Assembly (NCBI RefSeq): GCF_033439725.1
Contig: NW_026944383.1
Span: 3,100,001 to 3,164,000, forward strand
Length of the DNA stretch: 64,000 nucleotides
From: Neurospora tetraspora
Taxonomy: Eukaryota; Ascomycota; Sordariomycetes; Sordariales; Sordariaceae
Direction of reading: 5' to 3'
Position numbers and translations under genes: made by a program. The number at the start of each line of letters is the position of its first letter. The first letter of the stretch is position 1. Positions 22,701-35,275 of this stretch are shown piece by piece. Under the pieces are notes generated by a model that saw nothing but the letters and a program-made list of their open reading frames with translations, was not told where the DNA came from and ran no database searches.

Positions 22701-23459
22701 CCAGCCTGGAAGTTGTTGAATCCAACGGCAATGACGCGGACGTTGTAAAAGTGATCTGGCTTGAGGCCGCTGACGACTATTGCTGGATCTTGGTTTGCCG
22801 GAACATCCCCCACTGTAGAATTATGTTAGGGTTTTGCATTTTGCGTGGCGGATTGGTTGCCACCGAGTTCCAAAGGAGTTTGTTCCAGGCGCCTACTCAC
22901 CAACTACCCCGTTGACTTGAATGAGAAACTTCTGGACAGAGCGATTGGGCGGTGCCCGCGTCCAGTTGACTGTTGCCGAGTTAGGTTTGATACCGGCGAG
23001 CGAAACCTCTGGAGGATCTGGCACATCCACGCCGAGTATGCTTATCAGCTCGGGTACGGGTTTCCATAGCGTCTGCCATGCCCGCTGCACCAACCTATAA
23101 GCGCATGCGCACGCAGTTAGCTCACGTCCTGAACCGAATCGAACGAGACGACGTCGTGATGGGATGACAGGTGCGGGTCCAACCTACCAAAAGACAGCTC
23201 CACCCGTCAGCAACATGCTGGCATGCCTGAAAACCCAAAGATCGATGCGAGCCGTCGTGATAGTGTTGAGGACAGAAGCGTATAAAGACGTCGCAAGCAC
23301 GCGAACACGGTCCGGAGCAACGGCCCAGCAAGACGCAAAGAGACTACCGGCTGCCACCAAGTTGAGAGCCGTGTTCTTAGACTCCGTGAACCACCAAGCA
23401 ATGACGGCCGAGGAGATGAGAACCGTGGTCACCAGCGATGGCCATGAGGTCCATAACAT
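19733..23459 (-). CDS. Membrane-anchored fibronectin type III and coiled-coil protein
   Basis: Three exons, 23459-23188, 23094-22901 and 22812-19733, encode 1181 aa. The introns are 93 and 88 bp with GTAGGT and GTGAGT donors and CTAAC branch points. The N-terminus has two or three hydrophobic helices (about residues 8-25, 30-50 and 80-97), so it is probably embedded in a membrane. A single FN3 domain follows at about 110-200 (VDVPDPPEVSLAGIKPNSATVNW ... GLKPDHFYNVRVIAV), split by the second intron. A strong coiled coil with many Glu, Lys and Arg occupies about 290-480. The remaining 700 residues are Ser/Pro-rich, apparently disordered, with Lys-rich patches near the end (KEKEKDGAKKAKDKGKDK). 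Fungal proteins of this layout are annotated only by domain; I do not know its function. Scaffolding at an organelle or the plasma membrane is plausible. Confidence 0.88.
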
Positions 23460-26400
23460 AGCGCTGCGATCAGTGCGAACAGGCCAGCTTGATGTTGATA
23501 TTCCGAAGAGTCAGGCCGAGGTAGGTAGGTCCCAAAGTCTCGAGCGAAGATGCGAAGCCCGGGGGGCGCGACGACGTCGGCGACGGCAGAAATTCGGATC
23601 GTGGTGGTGGAGGGAATAGAGGATATTCGGTTGTCGTGGTTTTGCGACGGGCGACAGACCCAATTCCGGCCAAGGTAAAGAAAAATAACACCAAAAGGGG
23701 GGTTTAAGGATAGGCAAGAAGATACTCGTGTATCTTTGTACAAAAAGAGAAAATAAGAATGTGTACTGAGAAGACTTCCACAGACTCCCTCCTATCATCC
23801 GTCGACTGCAAAGAGATCAATGGCCGGGAGTACCTAGCGTGCAAAAGAAGAAGTGAAGTGGAATGTGTCCAAGCTGGAAAATGGAGGCCCACGACAGCGG
23901 CGGGAAAATCAATGTTATGGCACTCTGGGCCAGGTGGTTGCGAGTTGTCAAGACTCTTGATGGAGCCTGGGACGTTGCATACAGAGTGGAAACCAAACTA
24001 AAGAGAGGTGGAGGTGGGTGCAGAGACATCTCTGAAGTTTGACAAGCGACAAGTCACAGCGGCGTGAGCGGGCATCATGAGCCGGGCCACCTCACAGCGC
24101 TCGGCGGGCGGGCGGTGGCAGCAGCGTCCGTGGCAGCAGCAGAGCAAGCTGTCCCGCTGTGCTTTCCCTGCAAAAGGATTTTCTTTCGCAGTGCCTGGGC
24201 ATCCACATCCCGACGTAAGAACCTCGTCCCCTGCATTGTCTCTGGGGAAGTGGATGTATATCTGTTAGTGTAATACACCAATATCTTTGGGGATCCTTAA
24301 CAGAACAGCACTTGGATTCATGACTGGTGCATGCTGAAACATCGTGGACATCAGCCCATGAGGTGCACTTGACTTCATCTCAAAGATCAGACCAACTCCA
24401 GACCATCGCCAGCATTTCTACTTGCCTCCTAACTCCCGGTCCTTCACAGTTTGATGTTCCCCCGGCCTCCAGGATCCCCGCAACCGGAAGCCATGGAATG
24501 GAAGTTCGCGATGATGCCCATCCCCCCGCCTGCCGCCTGCTCATCCTCCCCGCTATTCTTCCCCAGCTCGCTTGAAGAAGGACTGGTCCGTGGAAGCGGG
24601 AGAGAAGGACTCACCCGAATGCTCGCAGGATATATAGTGCGCGACTCTCTTACACTACTCTCTTGCAAGAGGCTCGTTTCATCAGTGCTCGTTCACGTGT
24701 CACGGCATCAAAGACAGGCTCTTCAAAGTTGAGTTATCAACTGTGGAAGAGCCGTCATCCAGGGTCTGTGGATGGTGGACAAATTTATATCTTGTATGCC
24801 ACGAGGGAACACCGCCTTGCCGTTCTGTCGTCCACTTTGTGTTAGTTGCAAACAATGGGGTCTGGACCGGGAAGTGAAACCAGGATAATGAAAGGGGTCT
24901 TTCTTCAATGTTTGCAAAGGCTCGGGTGATATCCCAGAGGATCCCATATGGGTAAAAGAAGGTAGCTCTCGTCCTGAGCGAGAACTTTAACATAAAGATA
25001 TCCTCGTGCTTTCAAAGGTCAAAGAGAGGCTGCTGACAGTTCACTCTTCTCGCTGCCTATTCTGAGATATCCTACCGTTCCCGTCACTAAGCCGGGCGGC
25101 GACTTGCACAAGACTGAAACACAAAGTCGTTGCCTCTGACGAATCCCGGGATCAACCTACCATCTTAACTGAATCCCATTGAGAAGATGATCTGGCCGTG
25201 GAAGGTTATTCGGCGCCTCTCACTACACTACTCACTTTATATATGTGGTAGCCTGCCTCTAGCTGGAAGGCAACAATAAAGCATCACCAACCATTTTTGC
25301 TTGGGGATAGGGCTCAACTCATCAAAACAATCCGTTACGCCTCCAGTTTTCCCAACAAATATCACCACCCGCCCCAAGGACTGCTGACATGCTAATCCTC
25401 GGCACCAGGCAATGCATTCAGGCTGGGATTGCCGTCCATAACCCCATTCGGTACTACATGTCTTCCAGGCAGCTGGGGTAAGGCTCTGCTTTGTACTGTA
25501 TGCGGGACGAAACACAAAATAGGCGCTGGATGAGCCGTGGCTTTCCCCAAAAGCTTCGCACTTTTGTAGATACCTACTTGAGTGTATGTGATATTGCCTC
25601 GCCCTTTGTGTACAGTTTGGTGTCACCAGGTGTAAGCCGGTAGAAACCCGGGATACACGGCGGGCATTCCGAGAGTTGACGTTCACATCTCAACCGAAAG
25701 ATACCTACCTTCAGAGTAGACGGCTGGAATAACGAGAACAAAGTTGGACACTCGTCGAGCGACTGCTTTTGCACATCGACAACCGCTTGTTGACGGCTCT
25801 TTGGATAGCTATGTATGACATCAGTCAAGAGAGACTGGCAAGTTGAGAACACAAAAAAGTTTCATTTCCAGACTCGCGGTGTCAGTGTCAGTCAGCAGGA
25901 CATCAGGGGAACTTGAAGGGTACCTGGTAGTCCAGCACAATAAACATCCCCGTGACCAGCCTTGTCCGCTAATAACGCCAATTTGTGCGGTTGGATTGGC
26001 CGGCCGTGTTAGTCGCTGCAGACCGCCGAGGTACCTGGCTGGTAAATGATATTGCGATCTTACAGGGGATCGTCTAGAAACTTGCACCAAGTCGGTAAAG
26101 TGCGCGTGGGTTGATGTGGGTTGCAGGCGTGACGATGGGGAACAGCCGGTGCAAGTGCGGTTTTGTGCCTGTCTGCTGCCCTGACAAGTGGCCGAACTCA
26201 TCAGACGGGATTCGTTGGATTGTTGAGCTTGAGAGAAGGAAACCGTCCTCGTGATTCTGGAAGGTTGGGCGTTGGGAACTTGGGGGTGATCCTTTTCTCT
26301 TTCCGCCTCACCGGGTTTGTATGGGGAAGTACAACGAGAAGGAGGAATATTGTTGCCGGTTTCCTTTACACTCGTTGGATCGCGATCCGTTTGCCATACA

Positions 26401-27146
26401 AAAAGATTTTTTACAACACGAGCTTTTTGTCATGCAGGTTTTGGTTCATTTCGAAGCATATGATTCTGGAGAAAGAAAATCGACGCAAAAAAGACACCTT
26501 AATTGCCCCTTTGGGACTTTTTCAGACGACGCTTTACCGTACTGCGTATAATCCCACACTGCAGCCACCACAGGCCTTTTAGCGATACCCACTCAGGACC
26601 ACTCCCCAAGCACACCAAGCACCCAGCATCCCACTTGGATTGCTACCTCCCTTGTCTTTCACTGCTTGAACCGCGGCAGACCGTCGTCATCACAGATCCG
26701 CATTCCTTGGGCAGTCCCCCAACACGGCGCATTCCCATACTCGCACCACGAGACGGGAATTGAACGAGTCGAAACCACTCACGCCCACCACGTTGAGTAA
26801 TCATCCATTCGAGACGACAGAGCAATTGAGGCCGGGTGGTCAGAGCCTAATATCTCCCCTACGCACATCGGGCGTTCATCCGGCCTTCCCGACCTCGCCC
26901 AACACACTAGAGAACCCCTACCGGTCGCCTACCGGTCGCCTAGTTCTACTAGAATAGAAGTCGAGAATCGAGATTGCGGTCGACATTACATAAAAGTCCA
27001 GACCGCATGCAGCCTTGACATTTGACTGCCCCCCCCCCATATACATACCGACTACCGACATATCAACAAATACCCCCTCCTCTCCCCTTTGACGATCTCA
27101 AGAGGGAGACATCCTTCGACGACAGAACGAGTTGCAATTGCCTACC
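23460..27146. other. Intergenic, 3.7-kb divergent promoter region
   Basis: It lies between the FN3 gene and the lipin gene, which point away from each other. Frames are short and overlapping, with no domain recognised. An 11-bp tandem duplication (ACCGGTCGCCT twice) lies near 26920-26942. No tRNA was seen. Confidence 0.5.
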
Positions 27147-29739
27147 ATGCAGTACGTCAGGAGTCTCGGCGACTCTGTCTCTACCGCGTGGAACTCCATC
27201 AACCCTGCGACCCTCAGCGGTGCCATCGATGTGATAGTCGTTGAACAGGAGGATGGAACCCTTGCATGCTCTCCCTTTCACGTGCGTTTTGGCAAGTTCT
27301 CGCTGTTGCGCCCATCCGAAAAGAAGGTCGAATTCAGGGTCAATGGCGTCAAGCAGGACTATGCCATGAAGCTGGGCGAGGGAGGCGAGGCCTTCTTCGT
27401 CTTCGAAACCACAGACACCATTCCCCAGAGCATGCAGACTTCGCCCATCGTGTCGCCCGCCTCCAGCCCTCCGCTCAACGCCGACCAGTCAGGGCCTCTA
27501 CAAGAACCCGAATCACTCGATCTGAATTCGGTAGAAGGCAAGACTCGTTCGTCCAGCTTCAACCACAGGCCTCCTCCCACAGCTCTGCTAGCACGAGACG
27601 GTAAGCTTTCGGTCCATCAACCACGCGGCCAAGGTCGACATGTACTGACAAGCATGGGTGTCATTAGGGTTGCTCACACCTCGTTCCGTATCACCAGACC
27701 CCATCAAGGGAGAATGGTCCCCGTTTCGCCCACATAGCGATGGACTTCTTCGGCCATCAGCGCGAAGAATGCCAAGCGATGGCAGCACTCACGAAGGTTC
27801 AGAAGAAGGCGATAGTCACACCGAAAGATCCCGCAGCCCGCCGCCGCTTTCAACACCCGAAGCTCTTCAGAGGGCAATGAACCTCTCCCGAGAGCTCGCC
27901 GCCGCCAACATCCCTAACCACATCAGCGAGACCGGAGATCTCATGTTGGATATGACTGCGTTCAAGAACAACGAAGAAGACGCCCTCCGGGCCGAGATCC
28001 TTGCGCGCAAGATTCTCACGGAGGAGCTTGATGGCAACTACGACATCGGCGCACTTTTCGGCGTTGACGAGCATGGAAACCTTTGGATCTACAGCAGCAT
28101 CGAGGCGAAAGAGGCCGCCATGAAGAGGACGATGGATCCCCTACGCTCTGCATCCCACATGGGCAACATCGATGCCGCTTCCGACCCCGGGTATCAGAGC
28201 GATGCTAGCGACACCTCAGCCGCCACGACTCTGCCGAGCCACAGGAGAGCTGACTCTGATGTCGGCCAGATGACCCTGCAGACACCCCCAAGCTCTCCCG
28301 GCACTTCGGCGGCAGGTGACCCCAACCGAAACTACGCAAAGACCTTGCGGTTGACTAGCGACCAGTTGAAGGCCTTGAATCTGAAACCCGGCGAGAACTC
28401 GATGAGCTTCACTGTTAACAAGGCTACCTGCCAGGCTTTCATGTTCTTGTGGAAGCACGAGGTCCCCGTGGTCATCTCGGATATTGATGGAACCATCACA
28501 AAATCCGATGCGCTTGGCCATGTGCTGAACATGATCGGGCGCGACTGGACGCATGCCGGCGTAGCCAAGCTGTATACTGATATTGTAGCCAATGGGTACA
28601 ACATCATGTATCTGACAAGTCGATCTGTCGGCCAGGCCGACACGACACGAACATACCTCGCGGGTATTGTTCAAGACGGGTACCGCCTCCCACGCGGACC
28701 TACCATTCTATCACCCGACCGAACCATGGCGGCTCTCCGCCGCGAGATCTACCTCCGCAAACCCCACATCTTCAAGATGTCCACGCTTCGTGACATCCGC
28801 AACCTTTACGGGCCCGATCGCACACCCTTCTACGCCGGGTTCGGCAATCGTTTCACAGACCAAATCTCGTACCGCACCGTTGACGTGCCTCGCAACCGCA
28901 TCTTCACCATCAACTCCAACGCAGAGGTATCGCTCGATCTTCTGAGTCTCAACAAACTCAAGCTCAGCTACGTCAACATGACCGAGGTCGTCGACCATTA
29001 CTTCCCACCCGTCACCACGCTCATCAAGGGCGGTGGCGAGGATTACACGGATTTCAAGTACTGGCGAGATCAGCCCCTGGATCTCGATGAGTTTTCTGCC
29101 AGTGACACCGAGGACGAGGGCAGTGGTGGCCGAAAGGCATCTGCTCCGGCTGTCGTCGATGATCACGAAAGTGAGTACGAGGATGATGACGACGAGGAGG
29201 TCGGCGATGGTCTTGTGGACAGTTACATCTCTCGGGAGTCGGTGGATGAATACGAGGAAGGAAGTGTGGCGAGCGAGGACGAGGACTATGATGGAGAGTA
29301 TGATGGAGAGGGTGATGAGGTGGAGGAGGAGGAAGAATATGAGGAGGAGGGTGCGCACGAGCACATGGTTGATTCCGTTATGGTGGACAGTGTTTATGCG
29401 GATGCGGATGACCAGGTTGCTGAGGAAGAGGAAGTTGAGGGAGAAGAAGCAGTTGAGGAGGAAAAAGAGTTGGACAATGATGAGGAAGAACAAGACGGAG
29501 GACTCGGTGCCGAGGAAGAGGAAGGGCTCAGACGGGCCGCTGCCGATCTCGAACAGGCAATGAAGGAGCAGGAGAGGAAGTGGGAGCCAAGCGATGCTCA
29601 TTTGCAAGTACCAGTCGAGCAGAAGTCCAAGGACGGTTCAACAAGCTCGGCTTCGCCCAAGGTGATTGAGCCGGATGCGGATGCTGAAATTATTACCGGG
29701 ATTAAGGATCTTACTGTTGAGAAGGAGGTCAGCAACTAG
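27147..29739 (+). CDS. Phosphatidate phosphatase, lipin/Ned1/Pah1 family
   Basis: Exon 1 is 27147-27600 and exon 2 is 27668-29739, with a 67-bp intron (GTAAGC, ACTGAC, ATTAG), giving 841 aa. Lipins are magnesium-dependent phosphatidate phosphatases producing diacylglycerol at the nuclear/ER membrane, controlling lipid storage and nuclear shape. The N-LIP domain starts at residue 1 (YVRSLGDSVSTAWNSINPATLSGAIDVIVV). It keeps the amphipathic start and the conserved Gly, followed by HVRFGKFSLLRP. The C-LIP catalytic domain contains the HAD motif DIDGT at residues 423-427, then TSRSVGQAD, LPRGPTILSPD and FYAGFGNRFTD. The C-terminal 200 residues are very acidic (long Glu/Asp runs), a known way for lipins to interact with the Nem1-Spo7 phosphatase or membranes. 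It converges with taf9. Confidence 0.95.
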
Positions 29740-30471
29740 AAGAAGCATGTACAAGCACGACGGGAGGGTATGTGATCAAGTATTGTTACTATTGGGAGTG
29801 GGAGAGGTTATTGGAGACTTTGCATAGCGATAGATATACACACACACGAGGAAAGGCGCAAAGACGGAGGAGGAGGAGGAGGAGGAGGTTGGGAGCCCAG
29901 TCCCTTTTTTTGCTGCACCTGGGGGGAAATGGAGGAGGATGGAGGATGGAGGATGGAAGAAGAGAGGTATCAGATCCTTTGGGCGATTTCCTCACATTGC
30001 ATAGCGCGGCGCAACTGGGAGGGAAATTCAATGTACTTGATATTTACGGTGCCAACTTTAGTTCATCACTACTCCTAGACATGTCTATCTTTATATCGTG
30101 TTTTGCCTGCTCTGTTCATCTCCATGATATTCTTGGGAATACGTGCTTAAATCTTGTGTATCAATACGAGGGGAAAAGGTACGAAGTGGCGTCAGGAATA
30201 ATACTGGAAAGTCTATTCACGTTCTGCCTTTTGCCTCCATATGCAAAGGATAATGGTATGTATAGAATTCATTAACTGTGTGGTGTAAAGCTGAGCTCAC
30301 TCTTTGGATACTATCACCTTTTCGGCTCCCTACTCCTAAACGCCATGACACCGCGAAAACACACCCGGTCAACCGCCAGACAGGACACTTGTGCCCCTGA
30401 AGATGAACTGTAAATGGCCCTTAAACAGAAACCGACGATATCGAAGCCGCCGAAAAGAGGATATACTCCTT
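29740..30471. other. Intergenic, convergent 3' flanks
   Basis: It is a 3' flank on both sides and contains a GGA-rich purine run (about 29860-29890 and 29930-29965). Nothing else was seen. Confidence 0.5.
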
Positions 30472-31446
30472 TCAAGCGAACATATCCACATCCTCCATCT
30501 CCTCATTATCATCACCATCCTCCCCAAACAAGTCATCCACCGTGCCACCCTCCACCCCATCCCCACCAATATCCTCCTTCTCTATCCCCTCCATCGCATC
30601 CCCATTTTCTCCCTTCTTGTTGATGCCCATCGCATCCTCCATATCCTCGTCACTATCCTCCTCCTCATCCCCACTCGTCTCATCCCCGCCAGCAATCCAC
30701 CCATCCCCTTTCAACCCCCAACTAACCCCATTCAACACAAACCTCTCGCTCGGCAGTCTAACCCCCCACTCATTAGCACTAACCTTCGGCAACGCCACCT
30801 TATTTTTCTCGCGCGCCATCTCCATCATCCACTCCTTCGAAACACCACCGCCACTCCCACCCCCGCTTCCGCCACGGAACTGGAAGTTCAGCCGGCTGGC
30901 AATCGCCAGCTGCACCGCATTACTTGTAATAGTCGCGTCGCCCACGTTGACGGGCGCCGCGCCCGACGAGGCGGAGGGCCGAGCGCCAGCGTGAGAGGTG
31001 TAAGGGTCCGCGGAGAGGTGTAGGGCGTCGGAGAGAACGGCGGAGGTGTGTCGGTAGGCGAAGTCAAGCAACAAAAGCGGGACGCGTTGTTCGAAGGCTG
31101 TTACGCCCTGAGCGGTTAGGAGGAGCTCGATTGTGCGGGCGTCGCGGGGGCGGGGGTTGGAGGCTACTGAGGAGGCGGCGGCGGCGGCGGCGGTGGAGAG
31201 GGTGTTGGGGTTTGTGGTTGTTACTGCTGTTGATGTTGTTGCTGGGGCTGTGGTGGTCGTTGCTGGTGCTTGCGAGGCACCCGCTGATGGTTGGGTGGCT
31301 GGTTGGGATTGGGATTGGGATTGGGATTGGGATTGGGATTGAGAGGTTGCGGCCGTGGATGGTGGTGCTGCCGACGCGTTATTCTGCCCGCCGGGCGCGG
31401 GGTTGCCGTTTGGGAGGGGAGCCGTGGTTGCGGCGGCGGCGGACAT
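30472..31446 (-). CDS. taf9: Transcription initiation factor TFIID/SAGA subunit TAF9
   Basis: A single exon encodes 324 aa. TAF9 pairs with TAF6 through a histone fold in TFIID and SAGA. After a Ser/Thr/Gln/Pro-rich N-terminus comes the histone fold. It begins [40 protein letters not shown] and continues into [14 protein letters not shown]. The conserved trailing segment then reads [27 protein letters not shown]. The tail is strongly acidic. An in-frame six-base repeat (TTGGGA on the plus strand, 31303-31340) encodes alternating Ser-Gln residues. The frame is open for 14 codons above the chosen ATG but without another ATG. It shares a 1.1-kb divergent promoter region with his-3. Confidence 0.92.
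   Translation of the reverse strand: MSAAAATTAPLPNGNPAPGGQNNASAAPPSTAATSQSQSQSQSQSQSQPATQPSAGASQAPATTTTAPATTSTAVTTTNPNTLSTAAAAAASSVASNPRPRDARTIELLLTAQGVTAFEQRVPLLLLDFAYRHTSAVLSDALHLSADPYTSHAGARPSASSGAAPVNVGDATITSNAVQLAIASRLNFQFRGGSGGGSGGGVSKEWMMEMAREKNKVALPKVSANEWGVRLPSERFVLNGVSWGLKGDGWIAGGDETSGDEEEDSDEDMEDAMGINKKGENGDAMEGIEKEDIGGDGVEGGTVDDLFGEDGDDNEEMEDVDMFA
31303..31340. repeat. Hexanucleotide repeat inside taf9
   Basis: Six and a third copies of TTGGGA (plus strand) encode a Ser-Gln repeat on the minus strand. Such tracts vary in length between strains. Confidence 0.9.
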
Positions 31447-32593
31447 GGTTGGTGACTGCCGCCGAGGGAGGGGGTTGGTTTTGGTCAATTGGTTGTGAGG
31501 GTTGCTATTTCAGGCGAAGCTGAGTCGTGACAGACCGCACGCCGACTAATTATTGTTTGGCGTTTCGTGATAGTTGTGTAGTAGATAGATGGATCGGCAG
31601 ATATCAAGGTCCGTATGATGTTCGGCGCGGGGAGCTAGCTCTGTTCGCGGTTCGGGATATATTGGATCTTATTGATGGCGTTGTGTGAGAGGACAAGTCC
31701 GCGTTTGGTTGTGGAGACTATCTGAGTCGATGGTCGTAACGTGTTTGGGAAGTTTATGTTGCGTCTTTGGAAGGATCGGGTTTGTTCCGGAATGGAAGAA
31801 AAAGGAGAAGGCTCTCGGGTGAAGGTGGAAAACTTGACCGGGCGTGAGATGGAAGTTCGAAGTTCCCGTCGTTCATTGACACGCGGACCGGGCGCCAAGA
31901 CCAAGCCGCGGCACGGTCACTGCAGCGCACTCAGCAGCGGAGGTCGCAACTGGAGGATCGCTCGCACCGTGCCGCAAAAGCGATGAGCCTCCAAGGGCAA
32001 TTTAGCCTGCCATAACAGCACAGACCATAGCTTATTTCACCTGGGCGATAGAGGGAGGCAGTGACATCAAGCAACCCCTCTGTTGCTCGCCAGCTGCCGG
32101 CTAACGTCAGCGGTACCTACATAAAAACTTTGGGGAAGACTTTAGCACCGACAGAATGGCAGGGGAAAGGTTCCAATTGCATGAGATGAGGGGCATTGCA
32201 TTGCCTCCCGTCACACTGCGAACCCCAACCCCACCATGGCGTCTGCCGATGCATGGAGCGCGAGTCGAGAAACCTGTAATTCCTGGTAACTTTCAGGTAC
32301 ACAGTACGTACTGATCCTTGTATCAAACCCCGCCTGCCGATTTTTCGACGGAAAGAGGCTTGAATTGTGAAAGAGTCATATCAAATCCCCAGATTTTCAT
32401 AAGTCCCGAGTCTTTTCTGTACATAAGCGAAACTCGAAGCGGGCCTCATCTTCATAGCCATATCTTGTATTACTCCATCTCCATATCTCACTTGACCTTG
32501 AATTCAACCTCACGTCAGACCTCACTCGACATATCGACGAATTGGGGAACAGCACGATACCAGAAACGAGAAGATAAAACAGAGGAAAACACC
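31447..32593. other. Divergent promoter region of taf9 and his-3
   Basis: It carries a candidate CPC-1/GCN4-type site (separate entry). No open frame with a domain was found. Confidence 0.55.
32372..32380 (-). promoter_or_regulatory. Candidate CPC-1 (GCN4-type) binding site upstream of his-3
   Basis: AGAGTCATA on the plus strand reads TATGACTCT on the minus strand and contains the TGACTC core of the cross-pathway-control element. It lies about 220 bp before the his-3 ATG. Amino-acid biosynthetic genes of Neurospora are induced by CPC-1 through such sites. It is a single near-match by eye. Confidence 0.45.
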
Positions 32594-35275
32594 ATGGAGA
32601 CAATACTTCCCCTCCCCTTCCTCGTCAGTGTCAGTGTCCCTCCCGGACTGAATGACATCAAGGAGGGCCTCAGCCGGGACGAAGTCTCGTGTCTTGGCTG
32701 CGTCTTCTTCGAGGTCAAGCCCCAGACCCTCGAGAAGATCCTGCGATTCCTCAAGCGTCACAATGTCGAGTTCGAGCCCTACTTCGATGTAACAGCCCTC
32801 GAGTCTATCGATGATATCATCACTCTTCTGGACGCCGGCGCCCGCAAGGTGTTTGTCAAGACCGAGCAGTTGGCCGACCTCTCCGCATATGGCTCCCGCG
32901 TTGCCCCCGTTGTCACTGGAAGCAGCGCTGCTCTGCTTTCCTCCGCCACCGAGAGCGGCCTTTTGCTTTCCGACTTCGATCAGACTGCTTCCGAGGCTGC
33001 CCAGTTCGTTGAGGAGGCCAAGAACAAGAAGATCACCCCCTTCTTCATCAAGCCCGTTGCCGGAGCCGATCTCGAACAGTTCATCCAGGTTGCCGCCAAG
33101 GTCAATGCCATCCCCATCCTGCCATCTACTGGCTTGACAACAAAGAAGGACGAGGCCGGAAAGCTCGCCATCTCCACCATCCTTTCTAGCGTCTGGAAGT
33201 CTGACCGTCCCGATGGTCTCCTCCCCACCGTTGTCGTCGATGAGCATGACACTGCCCTGGGCTTGGTCTACAGCAGTGCCGAGAGTGTGAATGAGGCCCT
33301 CAGGACACAGACTGGTGTCTATCAGAGCCGGAAGCGCGGTCTCTGGTACAAGGGTGCTACTTCCGGAGACACTCAGGAGCTCGTCCGTATCTCGCTTGAC
33401 TGCGATAACGATGCTCTCAAGTTTGTCGTGAAGCAGAAGGGCCGCTTCTGCCACCTCGACCAGTCCGGCTGCTTCGGTCAGGTCAAGGGTCTTCCCAAGC
33501 TCGAGCAGACTCTCATTTCGAGGAAACAATCCGCCCCTGAGGGCTCTTACACTGCCCGTCTCTTCTCCGATGAGAAGCTTGTCCGGGCCAAGATCATGGA
33601 GGAGGCCGAGGAGCTCTGCACCGCTCAGACTCCCCAGGAAATCGCCTTTGAGGCTGCCGATCTCTTCTACTTTGCTCTTACCAGGGCTGTCGCCGCTGGC
33701 GTTACTCTTGCAGATATCGAGAAGAGCCTTGATGCCAAGAGCTGGAAGGTCAAGCGCAGGACTGGAGATGCTAAGGGTAAGTGGGCCGAGAAGGAGGGCA
33801 TCAAGCCTGCGGCGTCTGCTCCCGCTGCCACTTCGGCCCCCGTTACCAAGGAGGCTGCCCAGGAAACCGCCCCCGAGAAGATCACCATGAGACGTTTCGA
33901 CGCCTCCAAGGTCTCTACCGAGGAGCTCGATGCTGCTCTCAAGCGTCCTGCGCAAAAGTCGTCCGATGCCATCTACAAGATCATTGTCCCCATCATCGAG
34001 GACGTCCGCAAGAACGGCGACAAAGCTGTTCTGTCTTACACTCACAAGTTCGAGAAGGCTACCTCTCTTACTAGCCCCGTCCTGAAGGCGCCCTTCCCCA
34101 AGGAGCTCATGCAGCTCCCTGAGGAGACCATCGCTGCCATTGACGTGTCCTTCGAGAACATCCGCAAGTTCCACGCCGCCCAGAAGGAGGAGAAGCCCCT
34201 TCAGGTCGAGACCATGCCCGGTGTTGTCTGCAGCCGTTTCTCTCGTCCCATTGAGGCCGTCGGCTGCTACATCCCCGGTGGTACCGCCGTCCTCCCTAGC
34301 ACCGCCCTCATGCTCGGTGTTCCCGCCATGGTCGCCGGTTGCAAGAAGATCGTGTTCGCCTCTCCTCCCCGCGCTGACGGCACCATCACTCCCGAGATTG
34401 TCTACGTTGCTCACAAGGTTGGTGCCGAGTCCATCGTCCTTGCCGGCGGTGCCCAGGCCGTGGCCGCCATGGCCTACGGCACCGAGAGCATCACCAAGGT
34501 AGACAAGATTCTCGGCCCTGGCAACCAGTTCGTCACCGCCGCCAAGATGTTCGTCAGCAACGACACCAACGCCGCCGTCGGTATCGACATGCCTGCCGGC
34601 CCCTCCGAGGTGCTCGTCATTGCCGACAAGGACGCCAACCCCGCCTTCGTTGCCTCGGATCTTTTGTCCCAGGCCGAGCACGGCGTTGACAGCCAGGTCA
34701 TCCTGATCGCCATCGACCTCGACGAGGAGCACCTTCAGGCTATCGAGAACGAGCTCCATCGCCAGGCTATGGAGCTTCCTCGCGTCCAGATTGTCCGTGG
34801 TTCCATCGCCCACTCGATCACCGTGCAGGTCAAGACCGTTGAGGAGGCCATGGAGCTCAGCAACAAGTACGCTCCCGAGCATTTGATCCTCCAGATTAAG
34901 GATGCCGAGAAGGTTGTCGACCTTGTCATGAACGCCGGCAGTGTCTTCATTGGCGCCTGGACTCCCGAGTCCGTTGGCGATTACTCCGCTGGTGTCAACC
35001 ACTCGCTGCGTAAGTCGAATTCTCAAATCTTTCCCCTGACATGATCTCTGCTAACACCAAGCGATATAGCTACCTATGGCTTCGCCAAGCAGTACTCCGG
35101 TGTCAACCTCGCCTCGTTCGTCAAGCACATTACCAGCTCCAACTTGACCGCTGAGGGTCTCAAGAACGTCGGCCAGGCTGTTATGCAGTTGGCCAAGGTT
35201 GAGGAGCTCGAGGCTCACAGGAGGGCGGTCAGCATCCGTCTTGAGCACATGAGCAAGAGCAACTGGAAAGAATAA
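32594..35275 (+). CDS. his-3: Histidine biosynthesis trifunctional protein
   Basis: Exon 1 (32594-35009) and exon 2 (35070-35275) flank a 60-bp intron (GTAAGT, CTAAC, TATAG) and give 873 aa, close to the N. crassa HIS-3 length. It performs three steps: phosphoribosyl-AMP cyclohydrolase, phosphoribosyl-ATP pyrophosphatase and histidinol dehydrogenase. The HisI-type part shows RGLWYKGATSGDT (from residue 248) and CHLDQSGCFG. The HisE-type part shows RAKIMEEAEELCTA. The HisD-type part shows EAVGCYIPGGTA, LGPGNQFVTAAK near 640, AEHGVDSQ near 694 and NKYAPEHL. A long N-terminal domain (1-240) precedes HisI, as in other fungi. The ATG context is CACCATGG. An AATAAA overlaps the stop codon. The product agrees closely with the Neurospora protein as I remember it. 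The lpl gene lies 2.9 kb downstream. Confidence 0.98.

Noticed and set aside
28711-29607. A 298-codon hydrophobic frame opposite the lipin gene.
   Set aside because: It mirrors the acidic repeats of the lipin C-terminus, and the hydrophobicity comes from the complement of Glu/Asp codons.
32522-35026. An 834-codon open frame on the minus strand opposite his-3.
   Set aside because: It covers his-3 antiparallel and is low complexity (Gly, Leu, Asp, Val). It is a product of the strong codon bias of his-3, not a gene.
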